From the NCBI GenBank assembly GCA_017616735.1, contig JAFZXP010000005.1:1-64000 (forward strand): a DNA stretch of 64,000 nucleotides, read 5' to 3'. The stretch's first letter is position 1. Each line of letters begins with the position of its first letter. The stretch comes from Bacteroidales bacterium (lineage in GTDB: Bacteria > Bacteroidota > Bacteroidia > Bacteroidales > F082). Position numbers and translations under genes: made by a program. This document shows positions 25,883-34,564 of this stretch, piece by piece. The notes under the pieces are model-generated. The model was not told the origin of the DNA. It saw only the letters and a program-made list of their open reading frames with translations, and made no database searches.

Positions 25883-27199
25883 ATGATAAAGAAAATTTTT
25901 GGTACATTCGGCACCCGCGTCCTGAACGCCATCTGCAACTTCGTAACGTTGTGGTTTGGCACTCATTATCTTGGCGATGAGGCATGGGGCGTTGGCGGCA
26001 TCGTAATACTGGACGTGTCGATTCTGCTTATTGGCGTTGAGTTTCTGGCCGGCAGCGGTCTGATCTACTTCACCCCCAGAAAATCTTATCGTACGTTATT
26101 CAAAATTTCATACATCTGGAGCGCACTGATAGTGGCATTTTACGCGCTACTGTTCTATTTATGCTCGTTTATCCCCTCGGGATTCAGTCAGCATTTTGTC
26201 AAGTTTTTCGGTGAAAGCGCCGAGTTTATACCCAAGGGATACCACGCCATGGTGCTTTTGCTGGTTTTCATCTACAGCCTGCACAATTTCAACCTCACCA
26301 CCCTGCTGGGCAAAGAGCGTGTCGGCACCAACAACATACTGTTTATCATACAGTTCGTCACACAGATGTGCTCGATGCTGTTCTACATCTTTGTGCTCGA
26401 CATACGCAACGCCAACGCTTTTGTCTTTTCCTTCCTAACCGGCTACATAGTCGGCTACATTTGCGGTTTGACACAGATTTGGCCGTATCTGAAGGAAAAA
26501 GGCAACGACTCGATGCGCGAGACCATCAGGGAGATGTTCCGATTTGGCACCATTATCCAGCTTTCAACCCTTGTATCGATGCTTAACCGTCGTCTCAGCT
26601 TCCTGATTATCAAAGGATTCTGGGGCGATGCCAAGGTTGGGGTTTACAATGCCGCCACTCAGGTATCCGAGGCACCGAAGATGATCGGTCAAAGCATTGC
26701 AATGGTGCAGTTTTCAAAAATCAGCAACCTGACCGACAACGAGTTGGCAGCTAAAATCACCATGCAGTTGCTCAAAACGGCAATGGTTTTGACGGCAATA
26801 TGCATTTCCGTTGTTTGCATCATCCCGACGAGCGTTTATTCCTGGCTGTTTACTGCCAATTTCGCCGAAATGCGAATGGTAATGGTTGCCCTGGCTCCCG
26901 GTGTGGTATTTATGGCGGCAAATATGGTGTTTTGCCATTATTTCTCGGGTGTCAACATGCCTAAGCACAACCTCTACGGTGCGTTGGTAGGATTGGCCGT
27001 CACCATCCCGTCGCTCTATCTGTTGATTCCGCCATTAGGAATGATAGGCGCCGGCATCTCAGCATCGCTAACGCATTTCGCCACAATAGTTTACCAATGG
27101 ATTGTCTTCAAGAAAACCAATAAGATTTCCGCTAAGGAATTGCTAATCACCCGCAACGATGTGGTATCATTACTAACAGCAATCAAATCACTTCTTTAA
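25883..27199 (+). CDS. Polysaccharide/oligosaccharide flippase (Wzx-like)
   Basis: The 438-residue integral membrane protein has about 12 hydrophobic segments and begins MIKKIFGTFGTRVLNAICNF, as in the Wzx/MVF flippase group. Flippases of this type move lipid-linked oligosaccharides from the cytoplasmic to the periplasmic face of the inner membrane. It starts 21 bp after the formyltransferase-like gene, so both are probably cotranscribed. With the divergent GT2 gene it forms a small surface-glycan cluster lacking a visible polymerase or ligase. The ATG has an AAAGATAAT leader with no strong ribosome binding site. Confidence 0.85.
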   Translation: MIKKIFGTFGTRVLNAICNFVTLWFGTHYLGDEAWGVGGIVILDVSILLIGVEFLAGSGLIYFTPRKSYRTLFKISYIWSALIVAFYALLFYLCSFIPSGFSQHFVKFFGESAEFIPKGYHAMVLLLVFIYSLHNFNLTTLLGKERVGTNNILFIIQFVTQMCSMLFYIFVLDIRNANAFVFSFLTGYIVGYICGLTQIWPYLKEKGNDSMRETIREMFRFGTIIQLSTLVSMLNRRLSFLIIKGFWGDAKVGVYNAATQVSEAPKMIGQSIAMVQFSKISNLTDNELAAKITMQLLKTAMVLTAICISVVCIIPTSVYSWLFTANFAEMRMVMVALAPGVVFMAANMVFCHYFSGVNMPKHNLYGALVGLAVTIPSLYLLIPPLGMIGAGISASLTHFATIVYQWIVFKKTNKISAKELLITRNDVVSLLTAIKSLL

Positions 27200-27205
27200 A
27201 TACCA

Positions 27206-27243
27206 TCTAAGGTCTAAAGTCTAAGGTCTAAGGTCTAAAGTCT
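27206..27243. repeat. Heptamer array (GGTCTAA/AGTCTAA type)
   Basis: Five 7-bp units lie between the convergent flippase and EamA genes. The EamA stop lies in it. Confidence 0.8.
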
Positions 27244-28131
27244 CTTCTTCGGAGAATACGCTGTGATAATCACCGCCCCAAGTATCAGAACGATACCGAA
27301 AGCCAATCGCAATCCGAAAGGCTCGTCAAACACGAATATGCCGATTAAAACCGCCGTCAGAGGCTCAAGGGCGCCGAGGATTGCCGTAGGCGTGGCGCCA
27401 ACGTATTTCGAAGCGTAAACCATCAGAACAAGCGACAAAGTGGCTGGAACGACAGCCAGCCATGTGGCGTAGAACCAGCTGACGGCGTTATGAGGCAGTC
27501 GCAGTGGCTGGCCGGTAAGCCAGGCGAACACAGCCATTCCGATGGCACAATAAAGTATCACGTAGAAATTGATTTTAAACGACGACATCTCAAGCGGGCA
27601 ACGGTTCACCACGATGATGTAGATGGCGTAAGTGAGCGCTGAAACGAGTACCAGAACCACTCCCAAGGTATTCAATGCGCCCCCGGCATCGCTCCAATAC
27701 AGCAACAAAACTCCGACCAGCGACAAAACAATGGCGACAATGGTCTTCAGGCCAGCTCTCTCCTTAAATAACAAGCCCATTATCACAGCTGTCATGATTG
27801 GATAAGTGAACAACAATGTCGATGCCACACCTGCTGCAATGTAGTGGAAACTGAAATACAACGTCATCGATGAAGCCGTGAAAAGCAATCCGAGGGCGGT
27901 TAAAGTTCCAAATTCCTTTTTCGTCACCTTCAAGTTTTCTTTCCTGATAATCAATATGATAGAAACAATAATCCATGCCATACTGAAACGGCTGAAAAGC
28001 ACCGAGTTGGTGTTCATGCCCTGCTCGTAAAGCTTTAGTGCGCCCAATGGATTCGTGCCGTAAAACACCGCCGCCAAGATGCCGCATATTGTGCCAAAAA
28101 CTTTCTTATTTGAAGTAATTATGTTGTTCAT
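27235..28131 (-). CDS. EamA/DMT-family transporter
   Basis: The protein has 298 residues from the ATG at 28131. The longer frame would start at a GTG beyond the promoter. Ten hydrophobic helices are arranged as two EamA repeats, with the family signatures YGTNPLGALKLYEQG in the first half and ILGALEPLTAVLIGIFVFDE in the second. DMT transporters export metabolites or amino acids. The substrate is not predictable. The TAG stop lies inside a heptamer array shared with the convergent flippase end. Confidence 0.85.
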   Translation of the reverse strand: MNNIITSNKKVFGTICGILAAVFYGTNPLGALKLYEQGMNTNSVLFSRFSMAWIIVSIILIIRKENLKVTKKEFGTLTALGLLFTASSMTLYFSFHYIAAGVASTLLFTYPIMTAVIMGLLFKERAGLKTIVAIVLSLVGVLLLYWSDAGGALNTLGVVLVLVSALTYAIYIIVVNRCPLEMSSFKINFYVILYCAIGMAVFAWLTGQPLRLPHNAVSWFYATWLAVVPATLSLVLMVYASKYVGATPTAILGALEPLTAVLIGIFVFDEPFGLRLAFGIVLILGAVIITAYSPKKRL

Positions 28132-28152
28132 AAGATGTTTAAAAAAAACGTG

Positions 28153-28160
28153 CAAAAATA
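28153..28160 (-). promoter_or_regulatory. -7 box TATTTTTG before the EamA gene
   Basis: This TAnnTTTG match on the minus strand lies 21 bp before the ATG at 28131, back to back with the parE promoter. Confidence 0.6.
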
Positions 28161-28173
28161 AGATATTTTTCAC

Positions 28174-28181
28174 TATCTTTG
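28174..28181 (+). promoter_or_regulatory. -7 box TATCTTTG before parE
   Basis: This full TAnnTTTG match ends 18 bp before the ATG at 28200. An upstream in-frame TTG overlaps the box and so cannot be the start. Confidence 0.65.
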
Positions 28182-28199
28182 CGAAAAGTTTTTGAGAAC

Positions 28200-30125
28200 A
28201 TGGCGGAAGAAATTTTAGACGACAACGTATTGGAAGACAACGAGTTAGATTTTACAACAAATGTAAATCCTGTCGACTACACGGATGATGCCATTCAGCA
28301 TCTTTCGTGGAACGAGCATATCCGCAAGCGTCTTGGCATGTACATAGGCAAGGCTGGCGACGGATCGGCTCATGACGACGGTATTTACATTCTGCTGAAG
28401 GAGATTGTCGACAACAGTATTGATGAATTCAACATGGGTGCAGGCCGCGTGATTGAAATCGACATCAACGACGGCAAGGTACACGTGCGCGACTACGGCC
28501 GCGGCATTCCTCTCGCCTCTTTGAAAGACTGCATGGGCCAGATGAACACCGGCGGAAAATACAATACCGGCGCCTTTAAAAAGGCCGTTGGACTGAACGG
28601 TGTCGGCGCCAAAGCCACCAACGCCGCATCTTCTTACTTCCGCGCCCAGGCCTTCCGCGACGGTATGACCAAAATCGTTGAATTCTCCAAAGGCGAGCTG
28701 CTGTCTGAGTCTGAGATAATTCCTACCGACCAGAAAAACGGCACCGACATCACTTTTGTACCTGATGCCGAGCTGTTTGGCAACTATCACTTCCTGATGG
28801 AATACGTCGATGAGATGGTGTGGAACTACGCTTTTCTAAACAGCGGCCTCACGCTCATACTCAACGGTCAGAAATATCACGCCAAAAACGGCCTACTCGA
28901 CCTGCTGACACGTAAAATCGGCAAGATTGAGAGTTGCGCCTACCCTATCATACACATCAAAGAAGGCGACTTTGAATGCGCTTTCACACATTCCAACGTC
29001 ACTTCCAACGAAGAGTATTTCCCATTTGCCAACGGTCAGTACAACCCGCTGGGCGGCACTCATCTGAACGTGTTCCGCGAGGCTATCGCCAAGACTATCA
29101 GAGAGTTTTACAACAAAGAATACGAAACTTCCGACATCCGCAGTTCGTTCATCGCATCATTGTCAATTAAAGTCGACGAGCCTGAATTTGAAGGCCAGAC
29201 CAAGACCAAGTTCTCGTCAAACTACATGGACAAGGAGAGCGAGGTGACCATCCGCGCCTACATCACCGATATCATCAAACGCCATTTCGACAAGTTCCTG
29301 CACATGAACAGCGACGTGGCCGAGTCGTTGATGCGCAAGATCATCCAGAACGAGAAGGAACGCAAAGGCATGGCCAACATCAAGAAACTGGCCCGCGAAA
29401 GCGCCAAGAAGGTCAGCCTCAACAACCGCAAGCTGCGCGACTGCCGTGTCCACTACAACACCAATCAGGAAAAGCGCCTCGAATCGACGCTATTCATCAC
29501 CGAGGGCGACAGTGCATCGGGCAGCATCACCAAGAGCCGCGACGCTCAGACACAGGCAGTGTTCAGCCTGCGTGGAAAACCGCTCAACTGCTATGGTTTG
29601 ACAAAGAAAATCGTGTACGAAAACGAAGAGTTCAACCTGCTGCAAGCAGCTCTCAACATTGACGAAAGCATTGAAAATCTGAGATATAACAACATCGTTA
29701 TCGCCACCGATGCCGATGTCGACGGAATGCACATCCGCCTGCTGATGCTCACTTTCTTCCTGCAGTTCTACCCCGACGTGGTACGCGGCGGACACCTTTA
29801 CATCTTGCAGACGCCGCTGTTCCGTGTAAGAAATAAAAAAGAAACCAGATACTGCTATTCTGACGAGGAGCGTGTCGACGCCATCAAGTCGTTGGGCGCT
29901 CATCCTGAAATCACCCGATTCAAAGGTCTTGGTGAGATTTCACCCGACGAATTCAGCTATTTCATCGGTCCCAACATGCGACTGGAGCCTATCATCCTGC
30001 GCCACGACATGACAATTCCTGAACTTTTGAAATACTACATGGGAAAGAATACCGACCAGCGTCAGAAGTTCATCATCGACAACCTCCGCATCGAAGACGA
30101 TTCAAATATCGATAAATTAGAGTAG
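28200..30125 (+). CDS. parE: DNA topoisomerase IV subunit B
   Basis: The protein has 641 residues from the ATG at 28200. It has the GHKL ATPase motifs (LKEIVDNSIDEF, VRDYGRGIPL, NTGGKYNTGAFKKAVGLNG with VGAKATNA), the transducer domain (GGTHLNVFREAIAKTI) and the Toprim region (ESTLFITEGDSASGS, IATDADVDGMHIR). The sequence is closer to Bacteroidota ParE than to GyrB. With ParC it decatenates chromosomes. No parC lies in the window: the next gene is convergent and overlaps its last 9 bp. Confidence 0.92.
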   Translation: MAEEILDDNVLEDNELDFTTNVNPVDYTDDAIQHLSWNEHIRKRLGMYIGKAGDGSAHDDGIYILLKEIVDNSIDEFNMGAGRVIEIDINDGKVHVRDYGRGIPLASLKDCMGQMNTGGKYNTGAFKKAVGLNGVGAKATNAASSYFRAQAFRDGMTKIVEFSKGELLSESEIIPTDQKNGTDITFVPDAELFGNYHFLMEYVDEMVWNYAFLNSGLTLILNGQKYHAKNGLLDLLTRKIGKIESCAYPIIHIKEGDFECAFTHSNVTSNEEYFPFANGQYNPLGGTHLNVFREAIAKTIREFYNKEYETSDIRSSFIASLSIKVDEPEFEGQTKTKFSSNYMDKESEVTIRAYITDIIKRHFDKFLHMNSDVAESLMRKIIQNEKERKGMANIKKLARESAKKVSLNNRKLRDCRVHYNTNQEKRLESTLFITEGDSASGSITKSRDAQTQAVFSLRGKPLNCYGLTKKIVYENEEFNLLQAALNIDESIENLRYNNIVIATDADVDGMHIRLLMLTFFLQFYPDVVRGGHLYILQTPLFRVRNKKETRYCYSDEERVDAIKSLGAHPEITRFKGLGEISPDEFSYFIGPNMRLEPIILRHDMTIPELLKYYMGKNTDQRQKFIIDNLRIEDDSNIDKLE

Positions 30126-31136
30126 AGACCGGAATATCATTCCAGGGATTGTCTTCTCGAACACTCTGCAGTCGGCATAGGCCTGAAGTTTGGCTTTGTC
30201 GATGCCGGCTTTGTCTTCCAAAGCTTTAGCCACCATCTTCTCGCAAAATGCCGGGTCAGTCAATTCTTTGATATCGTGGTTGCCACCGAGATATAAATTA
30301 TTGATCAGTGCCACGAAAACAGTCGAATAGTTGATATAGTCGAGTGACGAATCGTCGCTGAATTTTTTGAAATCTTTCAGAACTTCATTCATACCATCCA
30401 GGTCATTGCAGCGGATGCATGTCTGAGCTTTGTTAAGAATATCGGCACGAATCAGATTGAGCTTGCTCAAGCCCAGCTGAATGAGGGCGCCGGTCTTTTC
30501 CATCACAAAATTCATACTTTCGGCCGGTGACTGAGGCGCGAATATCACTGTCAGCTCGGCATAAGACTTAAGCATGTGTTTTTGGAGCAGTCTGATCAAG
30601 ACCAGATTTTCGCCATGTCCATTATCGCCAACTGGCTTTTCGCATCCATAGCCGGTATAAATGTCGCCATACATGAAGTTAAGCCAATTGCAATAGCCGA
30701 TAATCTTCCAAAGAGTCAGGTCAACTTCGTGATAATATGATTCTATCGAGACGCCTTGGGCCGAATATTTCATCAAACGATGCTTTGTTCTGGCAAGATC
30801 CATGTCGCAGGCATTCAGGTAGAAGGCCATACGGTCGTCACTGGCCTCGTTGTTCGACAAAATCGGTATATCCACTGGGAAATACTCTTCCTGGAACGGG
30901 CTGATAATATCGTCACCGTACAGCTCAACCGCCGGAGGCGTAGGCTCAGCATCGAAATCCACCCACTGCGACAGGTATTTGCGACTCAAACTGTCAATCT
31001 CTTCCATAGTCGCCGGTATCACCGACAATGCTTTAGCCAGATTTTTATAATCAATGCCCTTGAAATTTGCCGACACAAGCCCTTGATTCAACTGGCCGTG
31101 CGCAATACTCTCAATAATAGGTAAACGTATCCTCAT
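30117..31136 (-). CDS. Conserved hypothetical protein, mostly helical
   Basis: I do not recognise this 339-residue protein. It has no signal peptide, membrane segment or catalytic motif. It starts MRIRLPIIESIAHGQLNQG and is acidic in the middle (PPAVELYGDDIISPFQEEYF), with predicted helices in the second half. Cysteines are scattered without a metal-binding spacing. It has a TAACTTTG promoter box of its own, and it overlaps the parE stop by 9 bp tail to tail. The overlap and normal coding character suggest a real gene; its function is unknown. Confidence 0.7.
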   Translation of the reverse strand: MRIRLPIIESIAHGQLNQGLVSANFKGIDYKNLAKALSVIPATMEEIDSLSRKYLSQWVDFDAEPTPPAVELYGDDIISPFQEEYFPVDIPILSNNEASDDRMAFYLNACDMDLARTKHRLMKYSAQGVSIESYYHEVDLTLWKIIGYCNWLNFMYGDIYTGYGCEKPVGDNGHGENLVLIRLLQKHMLKSYAELTVIFAPQSPAESMNFVMEKTGALIQLGLSKLNLIRADILNKAQTCIRCNDLDGMNEVLKDFKKFSDDSSLDYINYSTVFVALINNLYLGGNHDIKELTDPAFCEKMVAKALEDKAGIDKAKLQAYADCRVFEKTIPGMIFRSLL

Positions 31137-31169
31137 ATATCACAAAAATTTTATATCCTCATCAGCTAG

Positions 31170-31177
31170 CAAAGTTA
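31170..31177 (-). promoter_or_regulatory. -7 box TAACTTTG before the hypothetical gene
   Basis: This TAnnTTTG match on the minus strand lies 33 bp before the ATG at 31136 and supports separate transcription of this gene. Confidence 0.55.
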
Positions 31178-31215
31178 AACATTATTTTCAATACTACAAC
31201 ATTTATTTTTAAAAA

Positions 31216-31239
31216 TCTAAGGTCTAAAGTCTAAGGTCT
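31216..31239. repeat. Heptamer array (GGTCTAA/AGTCTAA type)
   Basis: It is the same type as the array at 27206. It encodes the last seven residues and stop of nnr. Confidence 0.75.
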
Positions 31240-32710
31240 CCACCACATCCCCTGCTATCATCGCCTCCATGCCTTTCTCAGCTGCCACCTTATCTCCTGC
31301 CCTGCCATGCATAAAAACACCAATGATTGCAGCCTCTTCAGGGGTGTAACGCTGCGCCAGCAGCGACAAAATGATTCCTGTAAGCACGTCGCCGCTGCCG
31401 GCTGTGGCCATACCAGGGTTGCCAGTCGAGTTGAAGAAGCAACTGCCGCCGGGGAAAGTAATGGCGGTGTTAGCTCCCTTTAATACTATTATAATATTGT
31501 TTTTAACTGACATTTCTCTTTGCAACTCCAGCCGCATGGCCGAATTATCCGTTTTTCCGAACAAACGCTCAAATTCCTTAGGATGCGGTGTTATGATTGT
31601 TCTTTCAGGCAAAAACGAAAGCCAGGTCTTGTTTTCAGAAATGATGTTCAACGCATCGGCATCCAAAACCATAGGCACTTTAACTTCTTGAATAAGATGC
31701 TTTAAGGCGTTGGCAGTCTCTTCTGCTTTTCCGAGTCCAGGCCCAACTCCGACAGCATTATATGGCTGTAAATCAGGCACTTCTGAGAAGTTATTATCAG
31801 ACTTATCAGGACTTATCATTGCCTCAGGTAAATAAACCTGCAATGGCAGCATAGCCGACCCAGGCAGATGGGTGGTCAACAGCCCCACGCCTGAGCGCAT
31901 GCAAGCCTCCGAGGCCAGCAAGGCAGCACCCGTCTTTCCCGTCGAACCTGCAATCAGCAGCGCATGACCGTAAGTGCCCTTGTGCGAATGCTTTCCGCGC
32001 TTGTGCAGCAACGGCTTGATTACATCAGCCGTAGTGTAGAAATTAGCCGTTTCAATATTTTCGATGTAATCTGGATGGATTTTTATATCCAGAACCTCCC
32101 ATTTCCCGACAAACGGCTCGTTTTCAGGATACAGAAAGGCCATCTTTGGAAACTGCATCGACAATGTGTAATCCGGACGGAATATCACTCCGCCGTTGTT
32201 GATTGAGTCGCCGTTCAAGCCTGACGCGATGTCAATCGCAATTCTAATAGCTTGATTATCATTTAGATGATTGACCATCTCGGCAGCCAAGCCTTCCAAC
32301 GGCCGGCTCAATCCCGAGCCAAACAAGGCGTCGATGACGATATCGCTGTCATCAATCTTCGGGAAATCGTCTGTCGAGAAGACACCATAAACCGGAATCT
32401 CAGGAATTGCTTTCAGACGCTCGTAATTCACCTCACAGTCATGGCTGAAATTGTCGCTTACATGAACAATGTATACCTGAGCGTAAATATCTTGCGATGC
32501 CAATAAACGCGCCAACACCAGCCCGTCGCCACCGTTGTTGCCCATTCCGCAGAAAATCTTGATGGAAGACTCTTTGGTTTTCAGCTTCTTCATCAGCCAA
32601 AAGTAAATCTGCATGGCAGCACGTTCCATCAAGTCGACAGATGATATAGGCTCATTTTCAATGGTATAAGCATCGGCGGCTCGAGCGGATTGAATATTCG
32701 GAATCTTCAT
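31217..32710 (-). CDS. nnr: Bifunctional NAD(P)H-hydrate repair enzyme (epimerase and dehydratase)
   Basis: The 497-residue protein fuses two repair domains. Residues 1-210 are the YjeF_N/NnrE epimerase (IFCGMGNNGGDGLVLARLL, VIDALFGSGLSRPL). Residues 220-497 are the ribokinase-like NnrD dehydratase (HKGTYGHALLIAGSTGKTGA, VGVGPGLGK, and NPGMATAGSGDVLTG). Together they restore hydrated NADH and NADPH. The final residues (ETLDFRP) and the TAG stop are encoded by a heptamer array instead of ordinary coding sequence. The promoter at 32730-32761 has both -33 and -7 elements. Confidence 0.95.
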   Translation of the reverse strand: MKIPNIQSARAADAYTIENEPISSVDLMERAAMQIYFWLMKKLKTKESSIKIFCGMGNNGGDGLVLARLLASQDIYAQVYIVHVSDNFSHDCEVNYERLKAIPEIPVYGVFSTDDFPKIDDSDIVIDALFGSGLSRPLEGLAAEMVNHLNDNQAIRIAIDIASGLNGDSINNGGVIFRPDYTLSMQFPKMAFLYPENEPFVGKWEVLDIKIHPDYIENIETANFYTTADVIKPLLHKRGKHSHKGTYGHALLIAGSTGKTGAALLASEACMRSGVGLLTTHLPGSAMLPLQVYLPEAMISPDKSDNNFSEVPDLQPYNAVGVGPGLGKAEETANALKHLIQEVKVPMVLDADALNIISENKTWLSFLPERTIITPHPKEFERLFGKTDNSAMRLELQREMSVKNNIIIVLKGANTAITFPGGSCFFNSTGNPGMATAGSGDVLTGIILSLLAQRYTPEEAAIIGVFMHGRAGDKVAAEKGMEAMIAGDVVETLDFRP

Positions 32711-32729
32711 TTCATTAATATTTAAATTG

Positions 32730-32761
32730 CAAAATTATAAAAAACTTAGCAACTTTACAAA
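32730..32761 (-). promoter_or_regulatory. Promoter of nnr: TTTG, 20-bp spacer, TAATTTTG
   Basis: On the minus strand TTTG at 32758-32761 is followed after 20 bp by TAATTTTG, matching the Bacteroidota sigma-A consensus in sequence and spacing. This is one of the best complete promoters in the window. Confidence 0.7.
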
Positions 32762-32780
32762 CTTTTCATCATCGACTTCA

Positions 32781-32814
32781 ATAACCTATAACCTATAACC
32801 TATAACCTATAAAC
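32781..32814. repeat. Heptamer array (AACCTAT), four units
   Basis: There are four perfect AACCTAT units beside palindromic copy B. Copy D has two units of the same array at the matching position. Confidence 0.85.
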
Positions 32815-32825
32815 ATTTAATCATC

Positions 32826-32907
32826 GACTCCAAACTATGCAAAGCCTCACTTCAGGGGTGAGCCCTTGAGGTCTCACATTCGTGATGCTTTCGCATAGTT
32901 TTTCGTC
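32826..32907. repeat. 80-bp palindromic repeat, copy B (reverse orientation)
   Basis: This copy is reverse complementary to copies A, D, F and G. The inner hairpin is of the GTGAG/CTCAC type, and one outer arm carries GCGAAAGC in place of GCAAAGC. It is flanked by an AACCTAT array. Confidence 0.85.
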
Positions 32908-32941
32908 TTTCATACTTCAATACTTAATACTTATACACTAT

Positions 32942-33006
32942 TAAACTCTTCAACTCTAAACTTTTTTAACTACTCTCAACTCTAAACTCTCAACTCTAAA
33001 CTCTCT
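32942..33006. repeat. Heptamer array (AACTCTA/AACTCTC type)
   Basis: It is made of alternating 7-bp units AACTCTA and AACTCTC, with some drift at the left, between palindromic copies B and C. Confidence 0.75.
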
Positions 33007-33011
33007 TTTAT

Positions 33012-33093
33012 GACTTCAAACTATGCAAAGCCTCACTTCAGGGGTGAGCCCTTGAGGTCTCACATTCGTGATTGCTTTGCATAGTTTTCCGTC
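33012..33093. repeat. 80-bp palindromic repeat, copy C (reverse orientation)
   Basis: It is the second copy of a tandem pair 186 bp after copy B, in the same orientation, with a GTGAG/CTCAC inner stem. It lies just before the rlmD promoter. Confidence 0.85.
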
Positions 33094-33124
33094 TTTAAAA
33101 CTTCAATACTTTAAACTTTTTTTG

Positions 33125-33132
33125 TAATTTTG
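33125..33132 (+). promoter_or_regulatory. -7 box TAATTTTG four bases before the rlmD ATG
   Basis: This full TAnnTTTG match is followed by only GCGC... before the ATG at 33137. If it is used, the transcript would be leaderless or nearly so. Confidence 0.45.
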
Positions 33133-33136
33133 CGCC

Positions 33137-34564
33137 ATGAAAAAAATTAAGCAACCCCAATATATTGAAGACGTCGAGATTATCGACGCCGGAGCGGAAG
33201 GCATGAGCATCGCCAAGCCCGAAGAGAAAGTAGTATTCATCCCATTCGGAGCACCGGGCGATATCGTTGACATTCAAGTGTTTAAGAAGAAATCAAATTG
33301 CTTCGACGGCAAGATTTTAAACATAAAAAAGCAGTCCGACAAGCGTGTAAAACCTATTTGCCAGCACTTCGGCCTGTGCGGCGGCTGCAAATGGCAGCAC
33401 CTCGATTACAAATGGCAACTGTTTTATAAACAGAAGCAGATTAAAGACAATTTCGACCGCATCGGGAAAATCGAATACCCTGAAATGATGCCGATTTTGG
33501 GCTGTGAAAAGCAGTTTTACTACCGCAACAAGCTCGAATACAGCTTCTCAAACCGCAAGTGGCTCACCGACGGAGCTCCGGCAGGCACTTACACCGAAGA
33601 GGACTGCAAAGGCTTCGGCTACCATCTGCCAGGCTTGTTCGACCGTGTTCTCGACATCGAAAAATGTTATCTTCAAGCCGACCCGTCTAACGACATACGC
33701 CTGTTTATCAAGGATTTCACAATGAAACACAAGCTTTCATATCACAACGTGAAAGCTCATGTGGGCACCATGCGCAACGTCATCATCCGTTGCAACGGCA
33801 AAGGCGAGTTTATGGTTATAATAATCATCAACGAGGAAAACGAGATAGTTCGCAACGAACTCTTCCCTGCCCTTTCGGCTAAGTTCCCGCAGATAGTTTC
33901 GATGATGTTGGTCATCAACTCGAAGTTCAACGACACCATTTCCGATTTGCCGTTTGAATGCATCAAAGGCGAACCTTATCTGGTGGAGACCATGAAGTCG
34001 CCTCGTCAGGGATACGATGATTTGAAGTTCCGTGTCGGTCCGGTATCGTTCTTCCAAACCAATGTTTATCAGGCTGAAAGGCTTTACAAAGTGGCTTTCG
34101 ACCTGGCCGATGTGAAAGGCGACGAGCTGATGTACGACCTTTATACCGGCACGGGCACAATTGCCTTGTATTTTTCGCGTTTTGTAAAGCAAGTTGTCGG
34201 CATTGAATACGTCGAGGAGGCTATCGTCGACGCCAAGATCAACGAGCAGTTCAACAACATCACCAACACCAGCTTCTTTGCCGGCGACATGGCTAAAGTG
34301 CTGACCGACGAATTCATTGCCGAGCACGGCAGGCCCGATTTCATTGTCACCGACCCGCCACGCGCAGGCATGGCCGATAAAGTCATTGAGCAGTTGAAGA
34401 AGATACAAGCAAAAAAGATTGTTTACGTAAGTTGTAATCCGGCCACACAAGCCCGTGATTTACAATTGCTTGACGATTTGTATGCTGTTAAGGCGGTTCA
34501 GCCTGTGGACATGTTCCCGCACACTCAGCACGTGGAAAACGTGGTGTTACTCGAGCTCCGTTAG
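33137..34564 (+). CDS. rlmD: 23S rRNA (uracil-C5)-methyltransferase RlmD-like
   Basis: The 475-residue protein has an N-terminal TRAM domain (about residues 10-65), an iron-sulfur cysteine set (Cys75, Cys81 and Cys84 in CQHFGLCGGCKWQHL), and a SAM-dependent methyltransferase domain (YDLYTGTGTIALYF, VTDPPRAGM). The catalytic VSCNPATQARDL follows near the end. The family methylates uracil C5 in 23S rRNA; RlmCD-like double specificity is possible in this phylum. The gene ends 18 bp inside the convergent aroK gene. Confidence 0.92.
   Translation: MKKIKQPQYIEDVEIIDAGAEGMSIAKPEEKVVFIPFGAPGDIVDIQVFKKKSNCFDGKILNIKKQSDKRVKPICQHFGLCGGCKWQHLDYKWQLFYKQKQIKDNFDRIGKIEYPEMMPILGCEKQFYYRNKLEYSFSNRKWLTDGAPAGTYTEEDCKGFGYHLPGLFDRVLDIEKCYLQADPSNDIRLFIKDFTMKHKLSYHNVKAHVGTMRNVIIRCNGKGEFMVIIIINEENEIVRNELFPALSAKFPQIVSMMLVINSKFNDTISDLPFECIKGEPYLVETMKSPRQGYDDLKFRVGPVSFFQTNVYQAERLYKVAFDLADVKGDELMYDLYTGTGTIALYFSRFVKQVVGIEYVEEAIVDAKINEQFNNITNTSFFAGDMAKVLTDEFIAEHGRPDFIVTDPPRAGMADKVIEQLKKIQAKKIVYVSCNPATQARDLQLLDDLYAVKAVQPVDMFPHTQHVENVVLLELR

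Larger units (their letters stand above)
32711..33136. other. 426-bp gene-free region between divergent nnr and rlmD, built of repeats
   Basis: The region holds the nnr promoter, a 7-bp tandem array (AACCTAT type), two copies of the ~80-bp palindromic repeat in the same orientation, a further heptamer array (AACTCTA/AACTCTC type) and the rlmD -7 box. I see no open reading frame or RNA gene in it beyond these repeats. Confidence 0.75.

Noticed and set aside
32781..33093. CRISPR array
   Set aside because: The repeats are contiguous heptamers or two 80-bp palindromes, with no regular unique spacers and no cas gene.
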